Source: Streptomyces sp. NA02950 (GTDB lineage: Bacteria > Actinomycetota > Actinomycetes > Streptomycetales > Streptomycetaceae). From it: a stretch of 64,000 nucleotides of DNA. Location of the stretch: the NCBI RefSeq assembly GCF_013364155.1, contig NZ_CP054916.1:6507001-6571000 (forward strand), written 5' to 3'. Under the pieces are notes generated by a model. That model was not told the DNA's origin. It saw only the letters and a program-made list of their open reading frames with translations, and made no database searches. Made by a program: the position numbers and the translations under genes. Below are positions 34,242 through 45,786 of the stretch, piece by piece; positions within the stretch are counted from its first letter, which is position 1, and each line of letters begins with the position of its first letter.

Positions 34242-35353
34242 TGGCGTACGGCCCCCGACCCGGCGGCCCGAGCCCCGGCCCCCGGACCGAACGGCTCGCG
34301 CTGCCCGGGGTGCTGACCGCCGAGGAGACCCTCCACACGATCCGCGCGATCGCCGCCGTGCAGCGCGCGGACGGCGCCATCCCGTGGTTCCGCGGCCACC
34401 ACCTCGACCCGTGGGACCACATCGAGGCCGCGATGGCGCTGGACGTGGCGGGCGAGCACGAGCGCGCCGAGGCCGCCTACCGCTGGCTCGCCGACCACCA
34501 GAACGCGGACGGCTCCTGGTACGCGGCCTACCCCGACACCCCCGACGGGGTGGCCGCCACCGCGCCCACCGACCGCGGCCGCGAGACCAACTTCTGCGCC
34601 TATGTGGCCGTCGGCGTCTGGCACCACTACCTGGCCACCGGCGACGATGTGTTCCTCGACCGGATGTGGCCCACCGTCTTCCGCGCCGTCGAGTTCGTCC
34701 TCGGCCTCCAGCAGAGCGGCGGCCAGATCGGCTGGCGCAGGAACGAGGACGGCAGCCCGGACACCGACGCCCTGCTGACCGGCTCCTCCTCCGTCTACCA
34801 GGCCCTGCGCTGCGCCCTGGCCATCGCCGAGCACCGCGAGGAGCCCCAGCCCGACTGGGAGCTGTCGGCCGGAATGCTGGGCCACGCCCTACGCCATCAC
34901 CCCGAGCGGTTCCTGGACAAGAACCGCTACTCGATGGACTGGTACTACCCGGTTCTCGGCGGCGCCCTCACCGGTGCCGCCGCCAAGGAACGCATCGAGG
35001 CCGGCTGGGACCGCTTCGTGGTGCCGGGGCTCGGTGTGCGCTGTGTGCACCCCAACCCCTGGATCACCGGCGGCGAGAGCTGTGAACTCGCCATCGCGCT
35101 CTGGGCGATGGGCGAGTCCGACCGCGCGGTGGACATCCTCCGGTGGCTCCACCCCCGGCTGCGTGCCGAGGACGGGATGTACTGGACCGGCTATGTCTTC
35201 GAGGACGACGCGATCTGGCCCGAGGAGCGCACCACCTGGACCGCCGGGTCGCTGGTGCTGGCCGTGGCGGCGCTGGGCGGTGACGAGGCGACCACGGCCG
35301 TCTTCGGCGGTGAGTCCCTGCCCAGGGGGCTGGACTCCGACTGCTGCCGCTGA
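34241..35353 (+). CDS. (alpha/alpha)6-toroid protein, prenyltransferase/glycoside-hydrolase-like
   Basis: The 370-residue soluble protein has repeated helical units: AVQRADGAIPWFRGHHLDPWDHIEAAMAL, YRWLADHQNADGSWYAAY, then TNFCAYVAVGVWHHYLATGDDVFL and YYPVLGGAL. Databases usually name it prenyltransferase. The WDH..E and acid-rich loops are closer to glucoamylase-like or cellobiose-epimerase-like toroids than to protein prenyltransferases. No signal peptide is present. ATG 34241 overlaps the methyltransferase stop. In context it may trim or modify the glycan or lipid built by the first two enzymes; this is inference. Confidence 0.82.
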   Translation: MAYGPRPGGPSPGPRTERLALPGVLTAEETLHTIRAIAAVQRADGAIPWFRGHHLDPWDHIEAAMALDVAGEHERAEAAYRWLADHQNADGSWYAAYPDTPDGVAATAPTDRGRETNFCAYVAVGVWHHYLATGDDVFLDRMWPTVFRAVEFVLGLQQSGGQIGWRRNEDGSPDTDALLTGSSSVYQALRCALAIAEHREEPQPDWELSAGMLGHALRHHPERFLDKNRYSMDWYYPVLGGALTGAAAKERIEAGWDRFVVPGLGVRCVHPNPWITGGESCELAIALWAMGESDRAVDILRWLHPRLRAEDGMYWTGYVFEDDAIWPEERTTWTAGSLVLAVAALGGDEATTAVFGGESLPRGLDSDCCR

Positions 35354-35504
35354 GGCGGGGGCCGCTCAGGTCGCCGGGCGGCGTGCCGCGGGGCGGCTTC
35401 GGCCGCGGGGGCGGCATGGCGCGGGCGCCGGGGCTCGTCAGGGGAGTCCCGGCCGCGTCGCGTCGGTCGCCCGCTCGGTACAGCCGCCCGGTCGGCCGCG
35501 GCTG

Positions 35505-35798
35505 TCAGCCGCGGCGCATACGTGCGGCCAGGGTGTGGCCGATGAACAGATACACCAGGGCCGGCAGACCGTAGTTGAGAACGGTCCGCAGCCACTCGAC
35601 ATCCATGGTGAACAGGTCGTGTGACCAGCCTGCCAGCCACCGGGCGGCATCATGGACGACGTTGACGAGATCGTTGGCTGGGTTGGCGTCGAGGAGCGCG
35701 AACAGGATCCACAGGCCGAGGATGACCGCGGTGACGTCCGCCACGACCGCCAGGACGGTCGCGGCCTGATTGCTTCTGGAGCGGTAACGTGGGGACAT
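35505..35798 (-). CDS. Small membrane protein, conserved in actinomycetes
   Basis: The 97-residue protein has two clear TM segments (VLAVVADVTAVILGLWILFALL and VLNYGLPALVYLFIGHTLAA) separated by a polar loop that contains WLAGWSHDLFTMDVEWLR. I start at ATG 35798 (MSPRYRSR). It resembles small actinobacterial membrane proteins with a DxNPxNDxV motif (here DANPANDLVN). The function is unknown. Confidence 0.75.
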   Translation of the reverse strand: MSPRYRSRSNQAATVLAVVADVTAVILGLWILFALLDANPANDLVNVVHDAARWLAGWSHDLFTMDVEWLRTVLNYGLPALVYLFIGHTLAARMRRG

Positions 35799-35902
35799 GC
35801 CGGTCCGGATTGCCCGTCCGGCCGGAACCAAACCCACTGGGTTGCCACCGGACCGCTCAACCGTTCGATGCGATCCATCAACTCAGCAGGTCAGGCAGGG
35901 GT

Positions 35903-36913
35903 TCAGCTAGTGAGCTCGGCCAGCACCCGCAGTGTCTCGTCGTCCGGCGAGAGCGCCAGCAGATCCGTGACCGGACCCGAGCGCCACATCTCCAGCCGCT
36001 CCGCGATCCGTTCCTTCGGGCCGACGAGGGAGATCTCGTCGGCGAACGCGTCCGGCACCGCGTCGATCGCCTCGGCGCGGCGGCCCGCGAGAAACAGCTC
36101 CTGGACCCGCCGCGCCTCGTGGCCGTAACCGAGCCGCGCCATCAGATCGGCGTGGAAGTTACGTGCCGCGTGGCCCATACCGCCGATGTAGAAGCCGAGC
36201 ATCGCCTTGACCGGTCTCAGTCCCTCCGCGATGTCCTGGCAGACCCGCACCTGCGCCATCGCCGCCACCATGAAGCCCTCGCGCGCCTCGGCGAGCGCCG
36301 CCGCGTACAGCTCCGTGCGCAGCGGCGACCAGTACAGCGGCAGCCAGCCGTCGGCGATCCGCACCGTCTGCGCGATGTTCTTGGGCCCCTCGGCGCCGAG
36401 CAGTACGGGCAGATCGGGGCGGAGCGGATGGACGATCGGCTTGAGCGGCTTGCCGATCCCGGTGGCGTCAGGACCGGTGTACGGCAGCGGGTGGTGGCGC
36501 CCCTCGAGCCGCACCGGTGCCTCCCGGCGCAGCACCTGCCGGATGACGTCGACGTACTCACGGGTGGCGGTCAGCGGACTGGCGGGGAACGGCCGTCCGT
36601 ACCAGCCCTCCACCACCTGCGGCCCGGACAGTCCGAGGCCGAGCATCATCCGCCCGCCGGAGAGATGGTCCAGGGTGAGCGCCTGCATCGCGGTGGCGGT
36701 CGGGGTACGGGCGGCCATCTGCGCCACCGCCGTGCCCAGCCGGATCCGGCTGGTGTGCGCGGCGATCCAGGTCAGCGGGGTGAAGGCGTCCGAGCCCCAG
36801 GACTCGGCGGTCCACACCGAGTGGTATCCCAACCGGTCGGCCTCCCGGGCCAGTTCCGGATGGCGGGGGTCGGGGCCGCGGCCCCAGTAGCCGAGTGCCA
36901 GGCCGAGCCGCAT
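35903..36913 (-). CDS. LLM-class F420-dependent oxidoreductase (Rv3520c-like)
   Basis: The 336-residue luciferase-like TIM barrel has RLGLALGYWG at the N-terminus, GYHSVWTAESWGSDAFTPL and the F420-binding region IRLGTAVAQMAARTP, then MMLGLGLSGPQVVEGWYG. It belongs to the F420 subgroup that includes mycobacterial Rv3520c, a neighbour of cholesterol genes there. ATG 36913 is preceded by GGAGGGAAGGGG. It would use reduced F420 to reduce a ketone or double bond. No KstR box was seen upstream. Confidence 0.88.
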   Translation of the reverse strand: MRLGLALGYWGRGPDPRHPELAREADRLGYHSVWTAESWGSDAFTPLTWIAAHTSRIRLGTAVAQMAARTPTATAMQALTLDHLSGGRMMLGLGLSGPQVVEGWYGRPFPASPLTATREYVDVIRQVLRREAPVRLEGRHHPLPYTGPDATGIGKPLKPIVHPLRPDLPVLLGAEGPKNIAQTVRIADGWLPLYWSPLRTELYAAALAEAREGFMVAAMAQVRVCQDIAEGLRPVKAMLGFYIGGMGHAARNFHADLMARLGYGHEARRVQELFLAGRRAEAIDAVPDAFADEISLVGPKERIAERLEMWRSGPVTDLLALSPDDETLRVLAELTS

Positions 36914-36989
36914 CATCTCCCCTTCCCTCCGGCGCGGTTGACGGTCTGTCAGCCGATGCGCCGGACTGTACGGGCCGGTAGGGGGGAAT

Positions 36990-37031
36990 GGCAACGGCCC
37001 CCCGTCCGTGACCGGGCGGGGGGCCGTTGCC
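36990..37031. terminator. Strong terminator ending the minus-strand gene at 37046
   Basis: GGCAACGGCCCCCCG and CGGGGGGCCGTTGCC form a perfect 15-bp stem with a 12-nt loop. On the minus strand it is followed by ATTCCCCCC. It sits in the gap between two minus-strand genes. Confidence 0.9.
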
Positions 37032-37045
37032 GACGAGACGGGAGA

Positions 37046-37879
37046 TCAGCCGCGCTGGATCCCCGTGGTGTCCTGGAGGACGCCGCGACGGCCGTCCTGG
37101 GTCTGGGCGACCAGCGCCTGACCACGCTGCTCGACCGCGAGGTACCAGGTGCCGGGGGCCAGTTCGGCGATGGTGTTCGACGAACCGTCCTCGGCGTACA
37201 GCGGACGGGCCACCGGCACGGCGAACCAGAACGGCGAGAAGTCGCCGCCACCGGCCGGGGCCGGGGCCGGAGCCGCCGGACCGGGCTGGCCGCCGAACGG
37301 CTGGCCACCGGGCTGCGGCTGACCGGGCTGCGCACCGAACGGCGCCGGGGCGCCGGCCTGGGCACCCGGGCCCGGGTAGCCGTAACCGGGCTGCGGGGGC
37401 TGGTGGCCGTACGGGGACGGAGCCGCCGGACCGCCGGCCATCAGCGGTGCGGCCAGGGCCGGGACGCGGGGGGTCGCGATGACCGCCGCCGCCATGGCGA
37501 GGGTGGCCAGCAGTGCGAGGATCGCACCGACGCCCACGCTCCCCCCGTCCGGGGTGGCGATGAGGCTCCAGAGCGAGTTCCACGCGGACACCACGACGAA
37601 GCCCGCGCCCCACTGGCTGAGGGTGAGCCCGCTGATCTTACGGGTTTCCGGCTGGAAGCGCCCGGCGACGACCAGCCCCGCGCCGATCAGACCGATCAGG
37701 AACACCGCGGGGAGCGTGATCAGGAGCTTGTCCATGTCCCACGCGTTCGGCAGGTCGAGCTTGTCGCAGTAGGGGCCGTCGCAATCGGCTGAGTAGAACT
37801 CGAGGAAGGAGGCGATGAAGAGCAACACCGCTGCTCCGATCACCACGCCGTCGCCTCGAGTGAGCGAGCGGATGTTCAA
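37046..37879 (-). CDS. Four-helix membrane protein with Pro/Gln-rich linker and SH3-like tail
   Basis: The 277-residue protein has four TM helices in residues about 10-140, a Pro/Gly/Gln-rich linker (GHQPPQPGYGYPGPG type) and a C-terminal beta domain (YAEDGSSNTIAELAPGTWYLAVEQRG..GVLQDTTGIQRG). It resembles Streptomyces DUF5336-type proteins. I take TTG 37879 (LNIRSLTRGDG) with AAAGGA 7-8 nt upstream. An ATG at 37960 would add 27 poorly conserved residues. The function is unknown; the tail may interact with other envelope proteins. Confidence 0.75.
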   Translation of the reverse strand: MNIRSLTRGDGVVIGAAVLLFIASFLEFYSADCDGPYCDKLDLPNAWDMDKLLITLPAVFLIGLIGAGLVVAGRFQPETRKISGLTLSQWGAGFVVVSAWNSLWSLIATPDGGSVGVGAILALLATLAMAAAVIATPRVPALAAPLMAGGPAAPSPYGHQPPQPGYGYPGPGAQAGAPAPFGAQPGQPQPGGQPFGGQPGPAAPAPAPAGGGDFSPFWFAVPVARPLYAEDGSSNTIAELAPGTWYLAVEQRGQALVAQTQDGRRGVLQDTTGIQRG

Positions 37880-38041
37880 CGTGAGGTCCTTTGTCGGTTT
37901 CGTCTGTACTAGCGCTGCCGCCATGCGCTTGGCGCTGAAGGCGTCGGGGGTGGGCCCCATCGTACGGGTGAATCTTTGCGCGGAGAGCAGGGGTGTCCCA
38001 TCGGTATCCCGCTCGTGACCTCCCGTTCGGATGCGGAGACG

Positions 38042-38971
38042 CTACCCGTTCAAGAAGTCCGTAATGCCCTGTGCGATACCGCGCGCCGCCCGCTCCCGCC
38101 AGTGTGCGTCGGTGAGATGCGCCGCGTCCTTCGCGTCGCGCATGTTGCCGCATTCGATGAACACCTTGGGAACGGTGGAGAGATTGAGACCGCCGAGATC
38201 TCCCCGAACGTTCAACCCGCTGCCGTCTCCGACGTAGTCGGCCGGTTCGCTGCCGGTCTCCCTGGTGAACGAGTCGAGCAGCCGTTCCCCGAGACGGCGG
38301 GAGGGTTTGGTGATGGCCGAGGTGTCGGCGCCCCCGCCGTGCACCCCCTTGGGCAGGATGATGTGGAAGCCGCGCTCCCCGGGGCCCGCGCCGTCGGCGT
38401 GGACGGAGACGACGGCGTCCGCCTGGGCCTTGTTGCCGATCTCGGCGCGCTCGTCGACACACGGTCCGTACGCCGTCTTGCCGTCCTGGGTGAACTTCAC
38501 CGTGGCGCCGCGGGCTTCGAGCAGGGCGCGGGCACGGCGCGCGACATCGAGGGTGAACGACGCCTCGGCGTAACCGGAGTTGGTCGCCGTCCCGGTGGTG
38601 TCGCATTCCTTCTTGTTGGTGCCGATGTCCACGCGGCGGGCGATCTGTGCGGGGTGGTCGCGGTTGTTCGGATTGTGACCCGGGTCGATCACCACGACCT
38701 TCCCCTTGAGCGCGGTGTCCGGTGCGGTGCCCGGCGCGGTGCCCGGTCCGGGGGAGGAGGGCGGCCGGGACGACGGCGGCGGGGACGAGGTGGACGACGC
38801 CGTGGGCGTACCGGAGCCGCCCGCGCGTCCGCCGCCCCCCTCCGGGTCCGAGCCGCCCAGGTGGCTCCACAGCAGCCAGCCCGCGCAGCACACGGGGATC
38901 AGGGCGGCCAGGACGACGGCCAGGGTGCCGCCGCGACGGCCGGGTGCGGGAGGAAAGCTGCCGTAGGACAC
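38042..38971 (-). CDS. N-acetylmuramoyl-L-alanine amidase (Amidase_3), membrane-anchored
   Basis: The 309-residue protein has one N-terminal TM (LAVVLAALIPVCCAGWLLW), a Ser/Pro/Thr-rich linker and an Amidase_3 domain (about 88-308). The zinc ligands are visible: His in VVIDPGHN, Glu in YAEASF, His in SVHADG, and the catalytic Glu in FIECGN. It would cut the amide between muramic acid and the stem peptide outside the membrane. TACCAT lies exactly 7 nt before GTG 38971, so the mRNA is probably leaderless. Confidence 0.92.
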   Translation of the reverse strand: MSYGSFPPAPGRRGGTLAVVLAALIPVCCAGWLLWSHLGGSDPEGGGGRAGGSGTPTASSTSSPPPSSRPPSSPGPGTAPGTAPDTALKGKVVVIDPGHNPNNRDHPAQIARRVDIGTNKKECDTTGTATNSGYAEASFTLDVARRARALLEARGATVKFTQDGKTAYGPCVDERAEIGNKAQADAVVSVHADGAGPGERGFHIILPKGVHGGGADTSAITKPSRRLGERLLDSFTRETGSEPADYVGDGSGLNVRGDLGGLNLSTVPKVFIECGNMRDAKDAAHLTDAHWRERAARGIAQGITDFLNG

Positions 38972-38984
38972 GCAGGCGATGGTA
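38972..38984 (-). promoter_or_regulatory. -10 box of a likely leaderless promoter (amidase)
   Basis: On the minus strand TACCAT (38984-38979) is followed by 7 nt and GTG 38971. No SD is visible. Confidence 0.55.
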
Positions 38985-39018
38985 GCCGGGCCGGATGACG
39001 CGCCGGGGGCGTCGCGGA

Positions 39019-41521
<2,503 letters not shown>

Positions 41522-41529
41522 CCCGGTTG

Positions 41530-42135
41530 CTACAGCCAGCCGTTCTGCCGGGCCGCCCGGACCGCCTCCATCCGGTTGCGGGTCTGGGTCTTGCCGATGG
41601 CCGAGGAGAGGTAGTTGCGCACGGTGGCCGGGGAAAGATGCACCTTGGCCGCGATGTCGGCCACCGTCGCACCGTCCACCGCCGCCGTCAGCACATCGCG
41701 TTCGCGCCGGGTGAGCGGATTGGGCCCGGCGCTCAGCGCGGCGGCGGCGAGCCCGGGATCGATGACGCGCTCGCCCGCCAGCACCCGGCGCACCGCCACC
41801 GCCAGCTCCTCCACCGGCCCGTCCTTGACCAGGAATCCGGCCGCCCCGGCCTCCATCGCCCGGCGCAGATAGCCCGGGCGGCCGAAGGTGGTGAGGATCA
41901 GCACCTGGCAGTCCGGAAGCGCCTGGCGCAGGTCGGCGGCGGCGTCCAGCCCGCTGCGGCCGGGGAGTTCGATGTCCAGCAGCGCGACGTCGGGCCGGGT
42001 CTCCAGCGCCCGGGGCACGATCTCGTCGCCGTCGCCGACCTGCGCGACGATCTCGAAATCCACCTCGAGTCCGAGCAGCAGGGCCAGCGCGCCCCGCATC
42101 ATCCCCTGGTCCTCGGCCAGCAGTAGCTTGATCAC
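41530..42135 (-). CDS. NarL/LuxR-type response regulator
   Basis: The 201-residue protein has a complete receiver (KLLLAEDQGMMRGAL, VALLDIELPGRSGLD with the phospho-Asp, and FLVKDGP with the Lys) and a NarL HTH (LTRRERDVLTAAVDGATVADIAAKVHLSPATVRNYLSSAIGK). GTG 42135 overlaps the kinase stop (GTGA). It is the partner of the histidine kinase just upstream. Targets are unknown; its own operon and the convergent MFS gene are candidates. Confidence 0.93.
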   Translation of the reverse strand: MIKLLLAEDQGMMRGALALLLGLEVDFEIVAQVGDGDEIVPRALETRPDVALLDIELPGRSGLDAAADLRQALPDCQVLILTTFGRPGYLRRAMEAGAAGFLVKDGPVEELAVAVRRVLAGERVIDPGLAAAALSAGPNPLTRRERDVLTAAVDGATVADIAAKVHLSPATVRNYLSSAIGKTQTRNRMEAVRAARQNGWL

Positions 42136-43433
42136 GCCGTTCGGGCTCCCTCGTCGGTGCTCTGCACCTGGTCCTCCGTGCCCACCCGCACTCCGTCCGC
42201 CGACTCGTCCACCATCAGCTCGTCCACCGTTTCGTCCACCGGCAGTTCGGCGACGAGCCGGAAGCCGCGGCGGCCGTCGGGTCCGGCCGTCAGCGCACCG
42301 CCCGCCGCCGACAGCCGCTCGGCCAGCCCCTTCAGACCGGTGCCGCCGACCGTGCCGTTCCCGCGCGCGGTGGCCGGGCCCGTGATGGCCGGGTCCGCGG
42401 TGGCCGGAGCCGTACCCGCCGGATCCGCGGTGGTGTGCGCACCGGCGGTACGGGAGCCTACGCCCCGTCCGTCGTCGGTGATCTCCAGCCGTACCCGGTC
42501 GGTGCCACCGCGGATCCCGATCGCGCACCGCCGCGCCCCGCTGTGCCGGACCACATTGGTGACGCCCTCGCGGACCACCCACCCCAGCAGCGCTTCGGTC
42601 TGCGGGGGCAGCGGCGGCCCGGACCGGTGTACGGCGGCCTCGACACCGGAGGCGTCCAGCAGTGAGGCGGCCCGCTCCAGTTCGGTGGCCAGACTGCCGT
42701 CGCGATAGCCGGTGACGGCCTCGCGGATCTCGGTGAGCGCCTGCCGTCCGACCGCCTCGATGTCCGCGGCCTGGCCGAGCGCCGCCTCCAGGTCGTGCGG
42801 GGCGAGCCGCCGCACCGCCTCCGCCTTGACCACCACCACCGACATGGTGTGGCCGAGCAGATCGTGCAGATCGCGGGAGAAGCGCAGCCGTTCCTTCTCC
42901 ACCGCCGTCCGGGCCAGCTCCTGGCGGGTGGCGCGGAGTTGGGCCACGGTCTCGAAGAGCGACAGGATGGCGGCCGTCACCAGCCCGGAGAGCACGGTCC
43001 CGTACGCCACCGTCAGCGTGTCCGAGGACCCGCCGCGCAGCCCCGAGATGACCCCCGCCGACCCGGCGAAGAGCAGGATGAACGGCCCCAGCCGCCGCCC
43101 CCGGAGCACGATTCCGGTGGCCAGCGACAGCAGCGGGAAGCACAGCAACCAGTCCTTGGCGTAGCCGATGGCCAGTGCGTAGGTGACCACGGCCAGTCCG
43201 GCGAGCGCGGCCTGCGGCACCCGAGTGTGGCGGCGCCGCCCGTCCAGACCGGCGAAGACGGCGGTGGTGTAGAGCGCCACGAAGGCCGCCACCCCCAGGC
43301 CGCCGAGCCAGGGCAGCGGGGTGTCGCCCCGGACGAGGGCGTGCACATCACCGCTGAGCATGAAGAGCCAGGGCAGGAAGGCATAGCGGCCGGGGGGTCT
43401 GAGCCGCTCGATCTCCGCGGTAGTGGCGTACAT
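42132..43433 (-). CDS. DesK-type sensor histidine kinase
   Basis: The 433-residue kinase has about six TM helices in residues 10-160, a HisKA_3 domain with the phospho-accepting His in RFSRDLHDLLGHTMSVVVVK, and an HATPase domain (VREGVTNVVRHSGA, DDGRGVG, GTGLKGLAERL). A Thr/Ala/Pro-rich insert divides the ATP-binding domain. ATG 43433 is preceded at 7 nt by TACAGT, so the operon mRNA is probably leaderless. It would sense a membrane or envelope signal, as do DesK-like kinases. Confidence 0.92.
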   Translation of the reverse strand: MYATTAEIERLRPPGRYAFLPWLFMLSGDVHALVRGDTPLPWLGGLGVAAFVALYTTAVFAGLDGRRRHTRVPQAALAGLAVVTYALAIGYAKDWLLCFPLLSLATGIVLRGRRLGPFILLFAGSAGVISGLRGGSSDTLTVAYGTVLSGLVTAAILSLFETVAQLRATRQELARTAVEKERLRFSRDLHDLLGHTMSVVVVKAEAVRRLAPHDLEAALGQAADIEAVGRQALTEIREAVTGYRDGSLATELERAASLLDASGVEAAVHRSGPPLPPQTEALLGWVVREGVTNVVRHSGARRCAIGIRGGTDRVRLEITDDGRGVGSRTAGAHTTADPAGTAPATADPAITGPATARGNGTVGGTGLKGLAERLSAAGGALTAGPDGRRGFRLVAELPVDETVDELMVDESADGVRVGTEDQVQSTDEGARTA

Positions 43434-43761
43434 GGCACGCACTGTATGCAAGCCCCCCATGACCTGGGCAGATGCGGATGTGTAGGGATGGCCGTGACAT
43501 ATGTCCCGAGCAAAACTGACAGAGTGTCAGCACTCTTCCCAGTGCTGGGGGATTGGGCTATACATGGGGCCATCGGCTAGAACGCGTTCTCGTTCTCCGC
43601 GGACCCGGCCCCGGCGGCCGGACGTGCGTGGCGCGGATCTGCCGACCAGATGCGACCCCGGCGCGGCCGACGGTGCGGACGGGCGGGCCGGGGTCTTCGC
43701 ACGGTGGGGGTTCAGCCCGCCGTGCCGCCGTGGCCGAGGAACCGAGGAGTGCTGTCGCCCT
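43434..43761. promoter_or_regulatory. 328-bp divergent control region (kinase / hydratase operon)
   Basis: No gene. It contains the kinase -10 box TACAGT (43446-43441, minus strand), a 15-bp palindrome CTGACA-GAG-TGTCAG (43516-43530), a hairpin CAGCACT-CTTCCC-AGTGCTG just downstream, a TATACA -10 box near 43560 for the plus strand and the KstR-like site at 43578. Confidence 0.6.
43578..43591. promoter_or_regulatory. KstR-like box upstream of the hydratase/ADH/SDR operon
   Basis: TAGAACGCGTTCTC matches TNNAACNNGTTNNA at 7 of 8 fixed positions; the core AACGCGTT is a perfect palindrome. It lies just downstream of the TATACA box, where a bound repressor would block transcription. Confidence 0.65.
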
Positions 43762-44676
43762 ATGCCCATCGATGCCGCCAAGGCCGTCTCGGCCGAACCC
43801 CGGACCACGGCTCTCACCTGGGGCCACAAGGACATCCAGCTCTACCACCTCGGCATCGGGGCCGGAACCCCGGCCACCGACCCCGGTGAACTCCGCTACA
43901 CCCTGGAGAGCCGGCTGCATGTCCTCCCCAGCTTCGCCACCGTGGCGGGCGGCGGAATGGCCCTCGCGGGGGGCTTGAGCGCACCCGGGATCGACGTCGA
44001 CCTCGCCGCCGTGCTGCACGGCGGACAGTCCGTCGAACTGCACCGGCCCATCCCGGTCAACGGCCAGGCCACCCAGATGTCCAAGGTGGCCGCGGTGTAC
44101 GACAAGGGCAAGGCCGCGGTGATCGTGTTGCGGACCGACGCCGCCGACGCCGACGGACCGCTGTGGACCTGCGACACCCGGATCTTCGTCCGCGGCGAGG
44201 GCGGCTTCGGCGGTGAGCGCGGCCCCTCCGAACGGGTGGAGCCCCCGGCCCGCGAGCCCGACCACACCGTGGAACGGGCCATCCGCCAGGACCAGGCGCT
44301 GCTGTACCGGCTGTCCGGCGACTGGAACCCGTTGCACGCCGACCCCGAGTTCGCCAAGGGCGCCGGGTTCGACCGGCCCATCCTGCACGGGCTGTGCTCG
44401 TACGGCATGGTGCTCAAGGCGGTCGTGGACACGGCGCTGGGCGGCGATGTGGCCCGGGTCCGCGCGTACACCACCCGTTTCGCCGGGGTGGTCTTCCCCG
44501 GCGAGACCCTGTGCGTCCGGATGTGGCGGGACGGCGCGGAGCCCGCCGCCCGGGGCGCCGATGCCGCCGACGCCCCCCAGGCCACCGACGGCCCGGGCCG
44601 CATCCATGTGACGGCCACGGCCGTCGAACGGGACGGTGCGCCCGTCCTCACCGACACCACCGTCGAGCACGCTTGA
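43762..44676 (+). CDS. MaoC-type (R)-specific enoyl-CoA hydratase (hydratase 2)
   Basis: The 304-residue double hot-dog protein has the hydratase 2 signature YRLSGDWNPLHADPEFAKGAGFDRPILHG, with catalytic Asp and His, in the C-terminal half. The N-terminal hot-dog is degenerate, as in eukaryote-like MaoC proteins. ATG 43762 follows GAGGAG. It hydrates 2-enoyl-CoA in beta-oxidation of branched or steroid side chains; the mycobacterial counterpart Hsd4B belongs to the KstR regulon. It forms an operon with the ADH and the SDR. It ends in a polar Asp/Ala-rich stretch with no known role. Confidence 0.88.
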   Translation: MPIDAAKAVSAEPRTTALTWGHKDIQLYHLGIGAGTPATDPGELRYTLESRLHVLPSFATVAGGGMALAGGLSAPGIDVDLAAVLHGGQSVELHRPIPVNGQATQMSKVAAVYDKGKAAVIVLRTDAADADGPLWTCDTRIFVRGEGGFGGERGPSERVEPPAREPDHTVERAIRQDQALLYRLSGDWNPLHADPEFAKGAGFDRPILHGLCSYGMVLKAVVDTALGGDVARVRAYTTRFAGVVFPGETLCVRMWRDGAEPAARGADAADAPQATDGPGRIHVTATAVERDGAPVLTDTTVEHA

Positions 44677-44700
44677 CCCAGTGACCCAGGAGGAGGCGCC

Positions 44701-45786
44701 GTGCGCGCGGCCGTACTGCACGAGACGGGGCAGGACACGCTGGAAGTCCTCGACGGCATCGAGCCGGTGGGCTTCGGCCCCGGCAGGGTCCGGCTGCGCG
44801 TCAGGGCCACCGGACTGTGCCACTCCGACCTCTCCGCGATGAGCGGTGTCCTGCCGCAGCCCGCGCCCTTCGTGCCCGGACACGAGGGCGCGGGCGAGAT
44901 CCTGGAGGTCGGCGCGGGCGTGACCGGGCTGAGCGCGGGCGACCGGGTACTGGTGTGCTGGCTGCCCGCCTGCGGCGGCTGTCCGTCCTGCCGCCGTGGC
45001 CAGCCGCATCTGTGCCTGGCCGGTTTCATGAACGCCGGAGTCCCCAACTACCGCCGCCCCGGCGGCGGTCCGGCGGAGGTCTTCGGCTTCGCGGGCACCG
45101 GCACCTTCGCCGAGGAGGTCGTGCTGCCCGCCCCCTGCGCCGTACCGATACCCGACGACGTGCCGTACGACATCGCGGCCCTCATCGGCTGCGGGGTGAC
45201 CACCGGGCTCGGGGCGGTGTTCACCACCGCGCGGGTGGCGGCCGGTTCGTCGGTCGCCGTCATCGGCTGCGGCGGCGTCGGCCTCAGCGTCGTCCAGGGG
45301 GCCAGGGCGGCGGGCGCGGCCCAGATCGTCGCCGTCGACCCGGTCGAAGCGCGGCGCGAGGCGGCGCTGCGGTTCGGCGCCACCGAGGCGGTCGCTCCGG
45401 ACGGCCTCGCCGACGCCCGGAACAGCGTCACCGCGGGGGAGGGCTTCGACTACGTCTTCGAGGTGGTCGGCCGCTCCGCCACCGCCCGCACCGCCTACGA
45501 GACCACCCGACGCGGCGGCACCCTGTGCGTCGTCGGCGCGGGCGCCTCCGACGACCTGCTCCAACTCAACATGTTCGAGCTGTTCTTCGACGAGAAGCGG
45601 ATCCTGCCGTCGCTCTACGGCGGCGGCGATGTGCTGCGCTCCTACGAGCGGACCATCGCGCTGTGGCGGGCGGGCCGGATCGACCTCGAAGGGCTGATCA
45701 CCCACCGGGTGCGGCTGAACGAGATCAACGACGCGCTCGACCAGATGCGGACCGGGGAGGCGCTGCGCACATGCATCGAGATCTGA
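44701..45786 (+). CDS. Zinc-dependent alcohol dehydrogenase (MDR family)
   Basis: The 361-residue enzyme has the catalytic zinc ligands CHSD and GHEGAGEI, the structural-zinc cysteines CGGCPSCRRGQPHLC, and the NAD loop VIGCGGVGLSVVQGA. Start GTG 44701 has GGAGGAGG upstream. It resembles the alcohol dehydrogenases for long-chain or mycothiol-linked substrates. In an operon with a hydratase and an SDR it may oxidise a side-chain alcohol, for example one made by the P450, but this is inference. Confidence 0.9.
   Translation: MRAAVLHETGQDTLEVLDGIEPVGFGPGRVRLRVRATGLCHSDLSAMSGVLPQPAPFVPGHEGAGEILEVGAGVTGLSAGDRVLVCWLPACGGCPSCRRGQPHLCLAGFMNAGVPNYRRPGGGPAEVFGFAGTGTFAEEVVLPAPCAVPIPDDVPYDIAALIGCGVTTGLGAVFTTARVAAGSSVAVIGCGGVGLSVVQGARAAGAAQIVAVDPVEARREAALRFGATEAVAPDGLADARNSVTAGEGFDYVFEVVGRSATARTAYETTRRGGTLCVVGAGASDDLLQLNMFELFFDEKRILPSLYGGGDVLRSYERTIALWRAGRIDLEGLITHRVRLNEINDALDQMRTGEALRTCIEI

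Noticed and set aside
35354..35504. GC-rich inverted repeats, including a CGGC-TTCG-GCCG stem-loop
   Set aside because: Several short overlapping stems in very GC-rich DNA; no single convincing terminator.
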